Below are positions 33,920 to 41,861 of a stretch of 41,861 bases of DNA, piece after piece; position 1 is the first letter of the stretch, and each line of letters begins with the position of its first letter. The notes under the pieces were generated by a model, which saw nothing but the letters and a program-made list of their open reading frames with translations, was not told the origin of the DNA and searched no databases. The stretch lies in NCBI GenBank assembly GCA_900754605.1, contig CAAEDK010000314.1:1-41861 (forward strand). The letters run 5' to 3'. The stretch is from an uncultured Oscillospiraceae bacterium (lineage in GTDB: Bacteria > Bacillota_A > Clostridia > Oscillospirales > Oscillospiraceae). Both the position numbers and the translations under genes were made by a program.

Positions 33920-34644
33920 TAGAAAAGCTGCGGGCCCGATGGGAAAAAAGCAGGCTGAAGTCCTGGACAGCAGGCAAGGTCCACCTCAGCCGGGGAAAGA
34001 AGTTGGCCCTCAATCTGGCGATCATGATATTGGCCGGAGGGTGGCTGTGGGGACTGGCGGGCTGTCCCCTGCCCACAGTGGAGATGGAGTTCCGGCGGCT
34101 GGAGCGGCAGTATCTGCTGTCCCGGAGCGAGGTGGCATACCGGAGCAGATTCTGGAGTGCCGGCGGCGTTGGGGAGATCCAGAGCCGGGATGGGACCTAT
34201 CTCAGCGTATTTGAGCCGTTTGCAGTGGGCATGACCGAGGATCGGGCCTATTCTGTCACACTGCGCCAGGCTGGATGGCACACGGTGACAGTCGCCCCGC
34301 TGGGTGAGAAACCGGCCCCAGTCCCGGTGGAGAGTGTGATCGCCAGAGTCCCGGAGCCCGGAAGAGTATGGATGAGCGGGTGCAACCTCCTGTTTCTCCA
34401 GGTCCCGCGGGAGATGGCACGGGCGGAGCTGGATGTGGACGTCACGCTTTTTAATGATGAGCAGTTTAGCTGCCGCGCCCAGGAGGGGCTCTGCCTGGAG
34501 GACGGCGTGTGGCTGTTTTCTTTGGAATCTCCAGAGGGAGGGCACTCCGGAGACTGGTATGAGGGAGCGGCGTATACCCTCCGGCTGTACCGAGAGGATG
34601 GGGGGCTCCTTCTGGAGCAGAGCGGCGTCATAGAGACCTGCTGA
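33916..34644 (+). CDS. Membrane-anchored protein D (second copy), possible lipoprotein
   Basis: 242 aa, paralogue of B. The N terminus (KVHLSRGKKLALNLAIMIL) leads to a hydrophobic stretch ending LAGC at residues 47-50, a lipobox-like site that B lacks (LLGF instead). The long 28-residue basic n-region makes lipidation uncertain. The outer domain is unrecognised. The ATG overlaps the end of gene C (ATGA). Confidence 0.7.
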   Translation: MIEKLRARWEKSRLKSWTAGKVHLSRGKKLALNLAIMILAGGWLWGLAGCPLPTVEMEFRRLERQYLLSRSEVAYRSRFWSAGGVGEIQSRDGTYLSVFEPFAVGMTEDRAYSVTLRQAGWHTVTVAPLGEKPAPVPVESVIARVPEPGRVWMSGCNLLFLQVPREMARAELDVDVTLFNDEQFSCRAQEGLCLEDGVWLFSLESPEGGHSGDWYEGAAYTLRLYREDGGLLLEQSGVIETC

Positions 34645-34684
34645 TCGGTCATGCGCGGTACGATGGCCGCCGCAGGCAAAGGAG

Positions 34685-34825
34685 GTCGCCCGCAGGGCGA
34701 AACCATCAGAGTGGAAAGAAACCCGTCTGAAAAAACAGCGGGCGGCCCCATGGGGCCGCCCCTACGGCGTTTCAGGCAAATCACAGCAGAACGGGACAGC
34801 GGAAGGGGCAAGCCCCTCCCCTGCG
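34685..34825. repeat. Cluster of REP-like palindromes after the membrane cluster
   Basis: Three hairpins in about 140 bp: CGCCCGCAGGGCG near 34688, the perfect 20-bp palindrome GGCGGCCCCATGGGGCCGCC (34741-34760) and AGGGGC-AA-GCCCCT near 34806. The palindrome abuts CCTACGGCG, echoing CCGTAGGGGCG at 27490. The remaining bases to 34965 show no gene. Confidence 0.6.
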
Positions 34826-34965
34826 GCATGACCGGAAAACACCTGGCGGCGAAGGCCGGGGCAGTCCAGCGCTGAACTATACTGTCCTAGCAGGATGACC
34901 AAAGGAAACAGAAGAAAAAGATTGGAAAATTGGTGGCATAACGCTGAGAAAATTTGAAAATACAC

Positions 34966-34995
34966 TTGACACACACGAGGGTGTTGATGTATGAT
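34966..34995 (+). promoter_or_regulatory. Promoter of the S10 ribosomal protein operon
   Basis: TTGACA (34966-34971), 18-bp spacer, TATGAT (34990-34995); start near 35002. The leader to rpsJ is about 265 nt. Confidence 0.8.
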
Positions 34996-35001
34996 ACCAA
35001 A

Positions 35002-35164
35002 GTCCCTGTATGGGACAACTGCGATGATGCGGGAGATTGCTCGGGAACGAGGTAACTTCCGCGGAGTATGTCCGAGCTAGAATCGGGCGGCTGAAGGACC
35101 TGGGCACGGCGTATATCGCTGTGGTTGGGTGGAACCGGCCTGCTTGTCGCGCCGGTTTCTTTCA
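35002..35164 (+). promoter_or_regulatory. Structured S10 operon leader with terminator-like hairpin
   Basis: Hairpins: GTCCC/GGGAC (35002-35016), a GCGGGA...TTCCGC stem near 35030-35060, and AACCGGC/GCCGGTT (35133-35139/35151-35157) followed by TCTTTC. The last one overlaps GGGTGGAACCGG, which resembles a T-box core but lacks a supporting stem I. An r-protein autoregulatory attenuator is the more likely role. Confidence 0.55.
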
Positions 35165-35267
35165 TGCCACGGAGTGATACGCACGAGAACGTGGACAGGA
35201 ACTTCACCGTACGGAGCGTGAAGGACAAAGAAATTCACTTCGTATGTATTTAAGGAGGAAACAACCC

Positions 35268-35582
35268 ATGGCAGCTCAGAAAGAAATGATCCGCATCCGC
35301 CTGAAGGCTTACGATCATCAGCTGATCGACCAGTCCGCTGAGAAGATCGTGGAGACCGCCAAGCGCACCGGCGCCACTGTCTCCGGCCCCATCCCCCTGC
35401 CCACCAAGAAGGAAGTCGTCACCATCCTGCGGGCCGTCCACAAGTATAAGGACAGCCGTGAGCAGTTTGAGCGCCGCACTCACAAGCGCCTGATCGACGT
35501 GGTCAAGCCCTCCCCCAAGACCGTCGAGGCTCTGATGAGCCTGGAGCTTCCTGCCGGCGTGGAGATCGAAATTAAGCTGTAA
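35268..35582 (+). CDS. rpsJ: 30S ribosomal protein S10
   Basis: 104 aa ([21 protein letters not shown]...), with [10 protein letters not shown] and [19 protein letters not shown] typical of S10. It is also NusE in antitermination. AAGGAGG precedes the ATG at 35268. First gene of the S10 cluster. Confidence 0.98.
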   Translation: MAAQKEMIRIRLKAYDHQLIDQSAEKIVETAKRTGATVSGPIPLPTKKEVVTILRAVHKYKDSREQFERRTHKRLIDVVKPSPKTVEALMSLELPAGVEIEIKL

Positions 35583-35765
35583 TCCATCGTCTGAGCCGTC
35601 GCGTACCGCGATCAGGCAAGGCGTGAGGTCAGATTGATTTCACCTTATCCCTTTGTTGTACCGCAGTCCGCCGCATTTTGAGGCGGACGGGTCAAGTCGC
35701 GAGAGCAATACCAGCTCAATGGGTAACTCTCCCGACCAATAACCTTTATAGGAGGAAAATCCAAC
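35583..35765 (+). other. Long rpsJ-rplC spacer with hairpin
   Basis: 183 nt separate rpsJ and rplC, longer than the other gaps in the operon (0-20 nt). It holds GTCCGCC (35666-35672) pairing with GGCGGAC (35682-35688) around a 9-nt loop with no T tail. A regulatory or processing element is possible. Confidence 0.5.
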
Positions 35766-36491
35766 ATGGAGAAAGCGATCATCGGCAAAAAGATCGGCAT
35801 GACCCAGATCTTCGATGAAGCTGGCCGCGTGGTCCCCGTGACCGTGATCGAGGCCGGCCCCTGCACTGTGGTGCAGAAGAAGACCGCCGAGAAGGATGGC
35901 TATGAGGCCATTCAGCTGGGTTATGAGACTGTTCCCGAGCGCAAGCTCACCAAGCCTGAGGTCGGCCATCAGAAGAAGGCCGGTCTGACCGAGTTCAAGA
36001 AGGTCCTGAAGGAGTTCGCTCTGGAGGACTGCTCCAAGTACGAGGTGGGCGACGAGCTGAAGGCCGACGTCTTTGCTGCGGGCGACCGCGTGGACGTCAC
36101 CGGCATCAGCAAGGGCCACGGCTTCCAGGGCGTTGTCAAGCGCCACGGCGCTGCGATCAAGCGCATGACCCACGGCGGCGGCCCTGTCCACCGTCATCAG
36201 GGTTCCCTGGGCGCCGGCACCACCCCCGGCCACATCTACAAGGGCCGTGACGGCGCCGGTCAGATGGGCAACGAGCAGGTCACCGTCCTGAACCTGGACG
36301 TGGTCCAGGTCGATCCCGAGCTGGGCATCATCGCCGTGCGCGGCGCCATCCCCGGCCCCAAGGGCGGCGTGGTGTTCCTGCACAACAGCGTGAAGAAGTA
36401 CGTCGAGCCCAAGGGTGCCGCCGGCATCTCCAACAACCCGCAGAAGGCTTCCGGCCGCAACCCGCAGAAGGCTTCCGCCCGCAACAAGTAA
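35766..36491 (+). CDS. rplC: 50S ribosomal protein L3
   Basis: 241 aa, starting MEKAIIGKKIGMTQIFDEAG and including GHGFQGVVKRHG and GSLGAGTTPG. The C terminus is extended by a duplicated NPQKAS-G/A-RN motif (24-bp DNA repeat, 36435-36458 and 36459-36482). AGGAGG precedes the ATG. Confidence 0.97.
   Translation: MEKAIIGKKIGMTQIFDEAGRVVPVTVIEAGPCTVVQKKTAEKDGYEAIQLGYETVPERKLTKPEVGHQKKAGLTEFKKVLKEFALEDCSKYEVGDELKADVFAAGDRVDVTGISKGHGFQGVVKRHGAAIKRMTHGGGPVHRHQGSLGAGTTPGHIYKGRDGAGQMGNEQVTVLNLDVVQVDPELGIIAVRGAIPGPKGGVVFLHNSVKKYVEPKGAAGISNNPQKASGRNPQKASARNK
36435..36482 (+). repeat. 24-bp tandem repeat at the 3' end of rplC
   Basis: Two in-frame copies starting AACCCGCAGAAGGCTTCC, differing at one or two bases, duplicate the C-terminal residues of L3. 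Confidence 0.85.
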
Positions 36492-36510
36492 GGAAAGGAG
36501 AGTGTAAATC

Positions 36511-37131
36511 ATGGCAAAAGCGAATGTATTCAACATGGCCGGCCAGCAGGTCGGCGAGATCGAGCTCTCCGAGGCTGTGTTCGGCGTCGAGCCCAACCAG
36601 GCTGTGGTCCATGAGGTGGTCAAGAACCACCTGGCCAACTGCCGTCAGGGCACCCAGAGCGCGCTGACCCGTGCCGAGGTCTCTGGCGGCGGCAAGAAGC
36701 CCTGGCGTCAGAAGGGCACCGGCCACGCCCGTCAGGGTTCCACCCGTGCTCCCCAGTGGACTCACGGCGGCATCGTGTTCGCCCCCAAGCCCCGGGATTA
36801 CAGCTACACTCTGAACAAGAAGGTCAAGCGTCTGGCCCTCAAGTCCGCTCTGTCTGCCAAGGCCGCTTCCGGCGACATCCTGGTGGTGGACGGCCTGAAG
36901 CTGGATGAGATCAAGACCAAGACCATGCGCGACTTCCTGAACGCCATCGAGGCGGGCAAGTCCGTGGTCATCACTCCTGAGGTCGATCAGGTGGTCGTCA
37001 AGTCCGCCCGGAACATCCCCGGCGTGGTCACCACCACCGCCAAGGTCCTCAGCGTGTACGACATCGTAAACGCCAAGCGCCTGGTGGTCGATAAGGCTGC
37101 CCTGGCCATCATCGAGGAGGTGTTCGCGTAA
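36511..37131 (+). CDS. rplD: 50S ribosomal protein L4
   Basis: 206 aa with [28 protein letters not shown] and [15 protein letters not shown], the L4 tentacle region. L4 can be a regulator of S10 operons in other bacteria. Its stop overlaps the rplW start by 1 nt (TAATG). Confidence 0.97.
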   Translation: MAKANVFNMAGQQVGEIELSEAVFGVEPNQAVVHEVVKNHLANCRQGTQSALTRAEVSGGGKKPWRQKGTGHARQGSTRAPQWTHGGIVFAPKPRDYSYTLNKKVKRLALKSALSAKAASGDILVVDGLKLDEIKTKTMRDFLNAIEAGKSVVITPEVDQVVVKSARNIPGVVTTTAKVLSVYDIVNAKRLVVDKAALAIIEEVFA

Positions 37132-37424
37132 TGACCGCTTATGATATCATCAAGCGCCCCATCATCACCGAGCAGTCCATGGCTGATACTGAGATGAAGC
37201 GCTACACCTTCGAGGTGGCCAAGAACGCCAACAAGATCGAGATCGCCAAGGCTGTGGAGGAGATCTTCGGTGTGAAGGTCGCCAAGGTCAACACCCTGAA
37301 TATGCAGGGCAAGATGAAGCGCATGGGCGCCCGGCCCGCCGGCCGCCGTCCCAGCTGGAAGAAGGCCATGGTCACCCTGACCGCCGATTCCAAGACCATC
37401 GAGTTCTTCGAGGGTATGGTGTAA
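37131..37424 (+). CDS. rplW: 50S ribosomal protein L23
   Basis: 97 aa ([17 protein letters not shown]...), with the [21 protein letters not shown] motif. Located at the polypeptide exit. Overlaps rplD by 1 nt. Confidence 0.97.
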   Translation: MTAYDIIKRPIITEQSMADTEMKRYTFEVAKNANKIEIAKAVEEIFGVKVAKVNTLNMQGKMKRMGARPAGRRPSWKKAMVTLTADSKTIEFFEGMV

Positions 37425-37439
37425 GGAGGAAATTGAACA

Positions 37440-38273
37440 ATGGCTATTAAGACTTTTAAGCCCACAACGCCCTCCCGCCGTCACATGACTGTGTCCGCCT
37501 TCGAGGGCATCGATAAGAAGGCCAAGCCCGAGCGCAGCCTGACTGAGGTCCTCAGCAAGCACGCTGGCCGCAACAGCTATGGCCGTATCACCGTCCGCCA
37601 CCGCGGCGGCGGCAACAAGCAGAAGTACCGCATCATCGACTTCAAGCGCGATAAGGAAGGGAAGGCCACTGTGGTCAACCTGCAGTATGACCCCAACCGT
37701 TCCGCCAACATCGCCCTGATCGAGTACGAGGATGGCGAGCGTCGTTATATCCTGGCCCCCAACGGCCTGAAGGCTGGCCACATCATCATGACCGGTCCCG
37801 ACGCCGATATTCTGCCCGGCAACTGCCTGCCCATCGCCAACATCCCTGTTGGTGAGGAGATCCACTGCATCGAGCTGTACCCCGGCAAGGGTGCTCAGCT
37901 GGTCCGCGCCGCCGGCGTGGCTGCTCAGCTGATGGCTAAGGAGAACGGCATGGCTCAGGTCCGTCTGCCCTCCGGCGAGGTCCGCTATGTCCGTGAGAAC
38001 TGCAAGGCCACCATCGGCCAGGTGGGCAACACTGACTGGGCCAACATCCAGATCGGTAAGGCCGGCCGCAAGCGCCACATGGGTTGGCGTCCCACCGTCC
38101 GCGGCTCTGTCATGAACCCCAACGACCACCCCCACGGCGGTGGTGAGGGCAAGAGCCCCGTCGGCCGTCCCGGCCCTGTTACCCCCTGGGGCAAGCCCGC
38201 CCTGGGTTACAAGACCCGCAAGACGAAGAACCGCACTGACAAGTTCATCGTCAAGCGCCGCAACGCAAAGTAA
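37440..38273 (+). CDS. rplB: 50S ribosomal protein L2
   Basis: 277 aa with [26 protein letters not shown] N terminus and the conserved [20 protein letters not shown] motif near the peptidyl transferase site. AAGGAGG precedes the ATG. Confidence 0.98.
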   Translation: MAIKTFKPTTPSRRHMTVSAFEGIDKKAKPERSLTEVLSKHAGRNSYGRITVRHRGGGNKQKYRIIDFKRDKEGKATVVNLQYDPNRSANIALIEYEDGERRYILAPNGLKAGHIIMTGPDADILPGNCLPIANIPVGEEIHCIELYPGKGAQLVRAAGVAAQLMAKENGMAQVRLPSGEVRYVRENCKATIGQVGNTDWANIQIGKAGRKRHMGWRPTVRGSVMNPNDHPHGGGEGKSPVGRPGPVTPWGKPALGYKTRKTKNRTDKFIVKRRNAK

Positions 38274-38287
38274 GGAGGGAGTAAAAG

Positions 38288-38560
38288 ATGAGCAGAAGTA
38301 TCAAGAAAGGCCCCTTTTGTGCTCCCGAGCTGCTGAAGCGGGTCGACGAGATGAATCAGACCGGCGAGAAGAAGGTACTGAAGACCTGGAGCCGCGCCTC
38401 CACCATCTTCCCCTCCTTCGTGGGTCACACCTTTGCCGTCCACGACGGCCGCAAGCACGTGCCCGTCTATGTGACCGAGGATATGGTCGGCCACAAGCTG
38501 GGCGAGTTCGTTCCCACCCGCACCTTTAAGGGCCATGCGGGTTCCAAGACTGGTAAGTAA
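38288..38560 (+). CDS. rpsS: 30S ribosomal protein S19
   Basis: 90 aa, [19 protein letters not shown]..., with [30 protein letters not shown]. Ordered after rplB, as usual. Confidence 0.98.
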   Translation: MSRSIKKGPFCAPELLKRVDEMNQTGEKKVLKTWSRASTIFPSFVGHTFAVHDGRKHVPVYVTEDMVGHKLGEFVPTRTFKGHAGSKTGK

Positions 38561-38574
38561 GGAGGAGAGAAACG

Positions 38575-38907
38575 ATGGAAGCAAAAGCCAACCTGAAATA
38601 TCTGCGGATCTCTCCCCGTAAGGTGAAGATCGTCCTGGATCTGATCCGGGGCAAGGACGTGGCCACTGCCGCCGCGATCCTGATGCAGACCCCCAAGGCT
38701 GCCTCTGAGCCTGTGCTCAAGTTGCTGAAGAGCGCCGCAGCCAATGCGGAGAACAACCACCAGATGGACCCTGAGAAGCTGTATGTGTCCGCCTGCTATG
38801 CCAACCCCGGCCCCATCATCAAGCGCATCATGCCCCGCGCTCAGGGCCGCGCGTACCGCATCAACAAGCGCACGTCTCACGTCACCATCGCGGTGAGCGA
38901 GCGCTAA
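38575..38907 (+). CDS. rplV: 50S ribosomal protein L22
   Basis: 110 aa, with [19 protein letters not shown] and the hairpin [22 protein letters not shown] that lines the exit tunnel. Confidence 0.98.
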   Translation: MEAKANLKYLRISPRKVKIVLDLIRGKDVATAAAILMQTPKAASEPVLKLLKSAAANAENNHQMDPEKLYVSACYANPGPIIKRIMPRAQGRAYRINKRTSHVTIAVSER

Positions 38908-38922
38908 GGGAGGAGGAACAAT

Positions 38923-39759
38923 ATGGGACAGAAAGTTAATCCCCACGGCCTGCGTGTGGGTGTCATCAAGGATTGGGACTCCCGTTGGTACGCCAAGAAC
39001 GAGCTGGTGGGCGACCTGCTGGTCGAGGACAAGAAGATCCGCGACTACCTGAAGAAGACTCTGTACGGCGCCGGCATCCCCAAGATCGAGATCGAGCGGG
39101 ATAATGCCAAGGTCCGTATCTACCTGCACTGCGCCCGCCCCGGCGTTGTCATCGGCAAGGGCGGCGAGGAGATCAAGGCCATCGAGGCTAAGCTGGTCAA
39201 GATGATCGGCAAGCCCGTGGATCTGAAGATCGTTGAGGTGCGCAATGCCGACATGAACGCCCAGCTGGTGGCTGAGAACATTGCTCAGCAGCTGGAGAAG
39301 CGTATCGGCTTCCGCCGCGCCATGAAGAATGCCATGGGCCGCGCTATGCGCGCTGGCGCCCGCGGCATCAAGACCTGCTGCTCCGGCCGTCTGGGCGGCG
39401 CTGAGATCGCCCGCACCGAGCACTATCATGACGGCACCATTCCTCTGCAGACCCTGCGTGCCGACATCGACTACGGTTTCGCTGAGGCTGCCACCACCTA
39501 CGGCCGTATCGGCGTGAAGGTGTGGATCTACAAGGGCGAGGTCCTGACTCAGGCCCTGCGCACCACCCCCCGCACCCTGGATACCAGCAAGCCCTACCAG
39601 GAGCGCCGCGAGCGTCCCCGCCGCGACCGCCGGGATGGCGACCGCCGCCAGGGCGGATTCAACCGTGACCGCCGCCAGGGCGGGTTCAACCGAGACAACA
39701 ACCGTGGCCCCCGCCCCGCCGGTCAGGCCAATGCTCCTAAGGAAGGAGGCGCTCAGTAA
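38923..39759 (+). CDS. rpsC: 30S ribosomal protein S3 with RG-rich C-terminal extension
   Basis: 278 aa. KH-type core with [16 protein letters not shown] and the S3 C-domain ([25 protein letters not shown]). About 55 extra residues at the C terminus are Arg/Gly/Asp-rich and repeat RRQGGFNRD twice; typical S3 proteins end near residue 220. The tail may contact mRNA or rRNA (inferred). It overlaps rplP by 1 nt. Confidence 0.97.
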   Translation: MGQKVNPHGLRVGVIKDWDSRWYAKNELVGDLLVEDKKIRDYLKKTLYGAGIPKIEIERDNAKVRIYLHCARPGVVIGKGGEEIKAIEAKLVKMIGKPVDLKIVEVRNADMNAQLVAENIAQQLEKRIGFRRAMKNAMGRAMRAGARGIKTCCSGRLGGAEIARTEHYHDGTIPLQTLRADIDYGFAEAATTYGRIGVKVWIYKGEVLTQALRTTPRTLDTSKPYQERRERPRRDRRDGDRRQGGFNRDRRQGGFNRDNNRGPRPAGQANAPKEGGAQ

Positions 39760-40190
39760 TGCTGCTGCCTAAGCGCGTAAAATACCGCCGCGTTCACCGC
39801 GGTCGCATGAAGGGCAAGGCCAGCCGCGGCAACACCGTGACCTACGGTGAGTTCGGCCTGATGGCCACCGAGCCCAGCTGGATCACCAGCAACCAGATCG
39901 AGGCCGCCCGTATCGCCATGACCCGCTACACCAAGCGTGGCGGTAAGGTGTGGATCAAGATCTTCCCCGACAAGCCCGTCACTGAGAAGCCCGCTGAGAC
40001 CCGAATGGGTTCCGGTAAGGGCTCCCCCGAGTACTGGGTGGCCGTGGTCAAGCCCGGCCGCGTCATGTTCGAGATCGCCGGTGTCTCCGAGGAGGTCGCC
40101 CGCGAGGCTCTGCGTCTGGCCAGCCACAAGCTGCCCGTCAAGTGCAAGATCGTCAAGCGTGAAGAGACCGAGAAGGGTGGTGAAGCGTAA
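39759..40190 (+). CDS. rplP: 50S ribosomal protein L16
   Basis: 143 aa, [21 protein letters not shown]..., with [23 protein letters not shown]. Its stop overlaps the rpmC start (TAATG). Confidence 0.98.
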   Translation: MLLPKRVKYRRVHRGRMKGKASRGNTVTYGEFGLMATEPSWITSNQIEAARIAMTRYTKRGGKVWIKIFPDKPVTEKPAETRMGSGKGSPEYWVAVVKPGRVMFEIAGVSEEVAREALRLASHKLPVKCKIVKREETEKGGEA

Positions 40191-40387
40191 TGAAGGCCAA
40201 CGAAGTTCGTAAGATGTCTGCCTCCGAGCTGGAGAGCAAGCTGGTGGATCTGAAGAAGGACCTGTTTAACCTGCGCCTTCAGCACGCTACCAATCAGCTG
40301 GATAACCCCGTGCGTATCGCCGAGGTCAAGAAGGACATCGCCCGGGTCAAGACCATCATCCGCGAGCAGCAGCTCGCCGGCCGCTAA
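40190..40387 (+). CDS. rpmC: 50S ribosomal protein L29
   Basis: 65 aa two-helix protein with [21 protein letters not shown] and [14 protein letters not shown]. Confidence 0.97.
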   Translation: MKANEVRKMSASELESKLVDLKKDLFNLRLQHATNQLDNPVRIAEVKKDIARVKTIIREQQLAGR

Positions 40388-40402
40388 GAGGAGGAATAGA
40401 AG

Positions 40403-40663
40403 ATGGAAAACAGAACTTCTTCCCGTAAGACCAGAGTCGGCCTGGTGGTTTCGGACAAGATGGATAAGACCGTTGTGGTCGCCATCGCCGACCGCGTGGC
40501 CCATCCTCTGTACAAGAAGATCGTAAAGAGAACCTATAAGCTGAAGGCTCACGATGAGAACAACCAGTGCGGTATTGGCGACCGTGTCCGTGTTATGGAG
40601 ACCCGTCCCCTGTCCAAGGACAAGCGCTGGCGCGTGGTTGAGATCATCGAGAAGGCGAAATAA
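40403..40663 (+). CDS. rpsQ: 30S ribosomal protein S17
   Basis: 86 aa OB-fold with [20 protein letters not shown] and [39 protein letters not shown] core. Confidence 0.98.
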   Translation: MENRTSSRKTRVGLVVSDKMDKTVVVAIADRVAHPLYKKIVKRTYKLKAHDENNQCGIGDRVRVMETRPLSKDKRWRVVEIIEKAK

Positions 40664-40675
40664 GGAGGTGCCGGC

Positions 40676-41044
40676 ATGATTCAGGAAGAAAGCTATCTGA
40701 AGGTCGCCGATAACACCGGCGCCAAGGAAATCAAGACCATCCGCGTGCTGGGCGGCTCCAGCCGCAAGTTCGGCAACATCGGGGATGTGATCGTGGCTTC
40801 CGTCCGCAAGGCTCAGCCCGGCGGAACTGTGAAGAAGGGCGAGGTCGTCAAGGCCGTTATCGTCCGCACTTCCCGCGGCGTGCGCCGTCCTGACGGCTCC
40901 TACGTCCGGTTCGACGACAACGCCGCCGTCCTCATCAAGGAGGACAAGAATCCCCGCGGCACCCGTATCTTTGGCCCTGTGGCCCGCGAGCTGCGTGACA
41001 AGGATTATATGAAGATCCTGTCCCTGGCTCCCGAAGTGCTGTAA
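40676..41044 (+). CDS. rplN: 50S ribosomal protein L14
   Basis: 122 aa, [19 protein letters not shown]..., with [17 protein letters not shown] and [16 protein letters not shown]. Confidence 0.98.
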   Translation: MIQEESYLKVADNTGAKEIKTIRVLGGSSRKFGNIGDVIVASVRKAQPGGTVKKGEVVKAVIVRTSRGVRRPDGSYVRFDDNAAVLIKEDKNPRGTRIFGPVARELRDKDYMKILSLAPEVL

Positions 41045-41059
41045 GGGAGGATAATGAGC

Positions 41060-41374
41060 ATGAATAAAATGAGCATCAAGAAGGACGACCTGGTCGTCGT
41101 CCTGTCCGGCAAGGACAAGGGCAAGCAGGGCAAGGTCCTGGAGGTCATGCCCAAGAGCAGCAAGGTGATCGTGGAGAAGGTCAACATGGTCTCCCGTCAC
41201 ACCAAGCCCCGCAAGCAGGGCGAGCAGGGCGGTATCCTCCAGAAGGAGGCCCCCATCTACGCCTGCAAGGTGCAGAAGGTCTGCCCCAAGTGCAATAAGC
41301 CCACCCGCATCGGCCACAAGGTCGAGGGTGATAAGAAGGTCCGCATCTGCAAGAAGTGCGGCGCCGAGATCTGA
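41060..41374 (+). CDS. rplX: 50S ribosomal protein L24 with C4 zinc motif
   Basis: 104 aa. N-terminal KOW motif ([15 protein letters not shown]) and a C-terminal CPKC...CKKC pair consistent with a zinc-binding L24. The ATG at 41060 lies 9 nt after GGGAGG; an ATG at 41054 is only 3 nt away from it. Confidence 0.95.
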   Translation: MNKMSIKKDDLVVVLSGKDKGKQGKVLEVMPKSSKVIVEKVNMVSRHTKPRKQGEQGGILQKEAPIYACKVQKVCPKCNKPTRIGHKVEGDKKVRICKKCGAEI

Positions 41375-41394
41375 GAGAGGAGGAGTGAATCGAA

Positions 41395-41861
41395 ATGGCT
41401 AACACCCCTAACCTGAAGAAGCTGTACCAGGACGAGGTCGCTCCTGCTCTGATGCAGAAGTTCGGCTATAAGTCCACCATGCAGATCCCCCGCCTGGAGA
41501 AGATCGTGGTCAACGTGGGCTGCAGCGAGGCCCGTGAGAACGCCAAGGTGCTGGACGCCGTGGTGTCCGACCTGACCACCATCACTGGCCAGAAGGCCGT
41601 GGTCACCAAGGCCAAGAAGTCCGTCGCTAACTTTAAGCTCCGTGAGGGTATGCCCATCGGTGCGAAGGTCACCCTGCGCGGCAACAAGATGTGGGAGTTC
41701 CTGGACCGCCTGTTCAACGTGGCCCTGCCCCGCGTCCGTGACTTCCGCGGCATCTCCGCTGACGCTTTCGATGGCCGCGGCAACTATGCCCTGGGCATCA
41801 AGGAGCAGCTGATCTTCCCCGAGATCGAGTACGACAAGATCGACAAGATCCGCGGCATGGA
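41395..41861 (+). CDS. rplE: 50S ribosomal protein L5 (3' end cut off by the window)
   Basis: 155 codons visible: [20 protein letters not shown]..., with [44 protein letters not shown] and RVRDFRGI typical of L5. AGGAGG lies upstream. The frame is open to the window edge. Confidence 0.97.
   Translation, partial: MANTPNLKKLYQDEVAPALMQKFGYKSTMQIPRLEKIVVNVGCSEARENAKVLDAVVSDLTTITGQKAVVTKAKKSVANFKLREGMPIGAKVTLRGNKMWEFLDRLFNVALPRVRDFRGISADAFDGRGNYALGIKEQLIFPEIEYDKIDKIRGM

Noticed and set aside
35110..35164. A T-box riboswitch for the S10 operon
   Set aside because: Only the short core motif is present, no specifier loop or stem I; kept as a finding about the leader but not called a T-box.
1..41861. 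CRISPR arrays, rRNA genes, canonical parS sites (TGTTTCACGTGAAACA)
   Set aside because: None seen on reading both strands.

Overview
The window looks like the oriC region plus the start of the S10 ribosomal-protein cluster of a moderately GC-rich Clostridia genome, most likely an Oscillospiraceae-type gut bacterium (Flavonifractor/Pseudoflavonifractor-like). This is inferred from gene order, T-box leaders, AGGAGG ribosome binding sites, a dimeric glycyl-tRNA synthetase and the protein sequences; no database search was possible.

Layout. 1-3.7 kb: the 3' end of a T-box riboswitch followed by hisS-aspS. 3.7-6.6 kb: a small membrane protein, a GH3/NagZ-like lipoprotein and, on the minus strand, an AEC-family permease. 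6.6-10.3 kb (minus): ricT, holB and a PLP-dependent Orn/Lys/Arg decarboxylase-fold protein. 10.3-14.0 kb (minus): the rpmH-rnpA-yidD-yidC-khpB operon. 14.0-24.3 kb (plus): dnaA, oriC, dnaN, yaaA, recF, a small membrane protein, remB, gyrB and gyrA. 24.3-30.1 kb: a DIP1984-family gene, rnhA, a T-box-controlled glyS, a small minus-strand gene with LexA-like boxes, and typA. 30.3-34.6 kb: a cytidylate-kinase-like gene, then a padR regulator followed by a tandemly duplicated pair of membrane-protein genes. 35-41.9 kb: the S10 leader and rpsJ to rplE (truncated by the window end).

The left side of oriC is mostly transcribed leftward and the right side rightward, as expected for bidirectional replication. 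hisS-aspS and the lipoprotein gene on the left run against the fork.

The most unusual signals are: (1) a dispersed bipartite palindrome, core TCCACA-N14-TGTGGA, present six times with exactly the same 14-bp gap; (2) a padR gene with two tandem ATACCT-N9-AGGTAT operators heading a duplicated four-gene membrane-protein module whose cytoplasmic domains are nearly identical at the DNA level while the outer domains have diverged; (3) a small tail-anchored protein behind a promoter carrying three LexA-like boxes, a candidate SOS-induced factor; (4) terminator-like hairpins in the leaders of dnaA, the lipoprotein gene and rpsJ; (5) a MITE-like insert between gyrB and gyrA.
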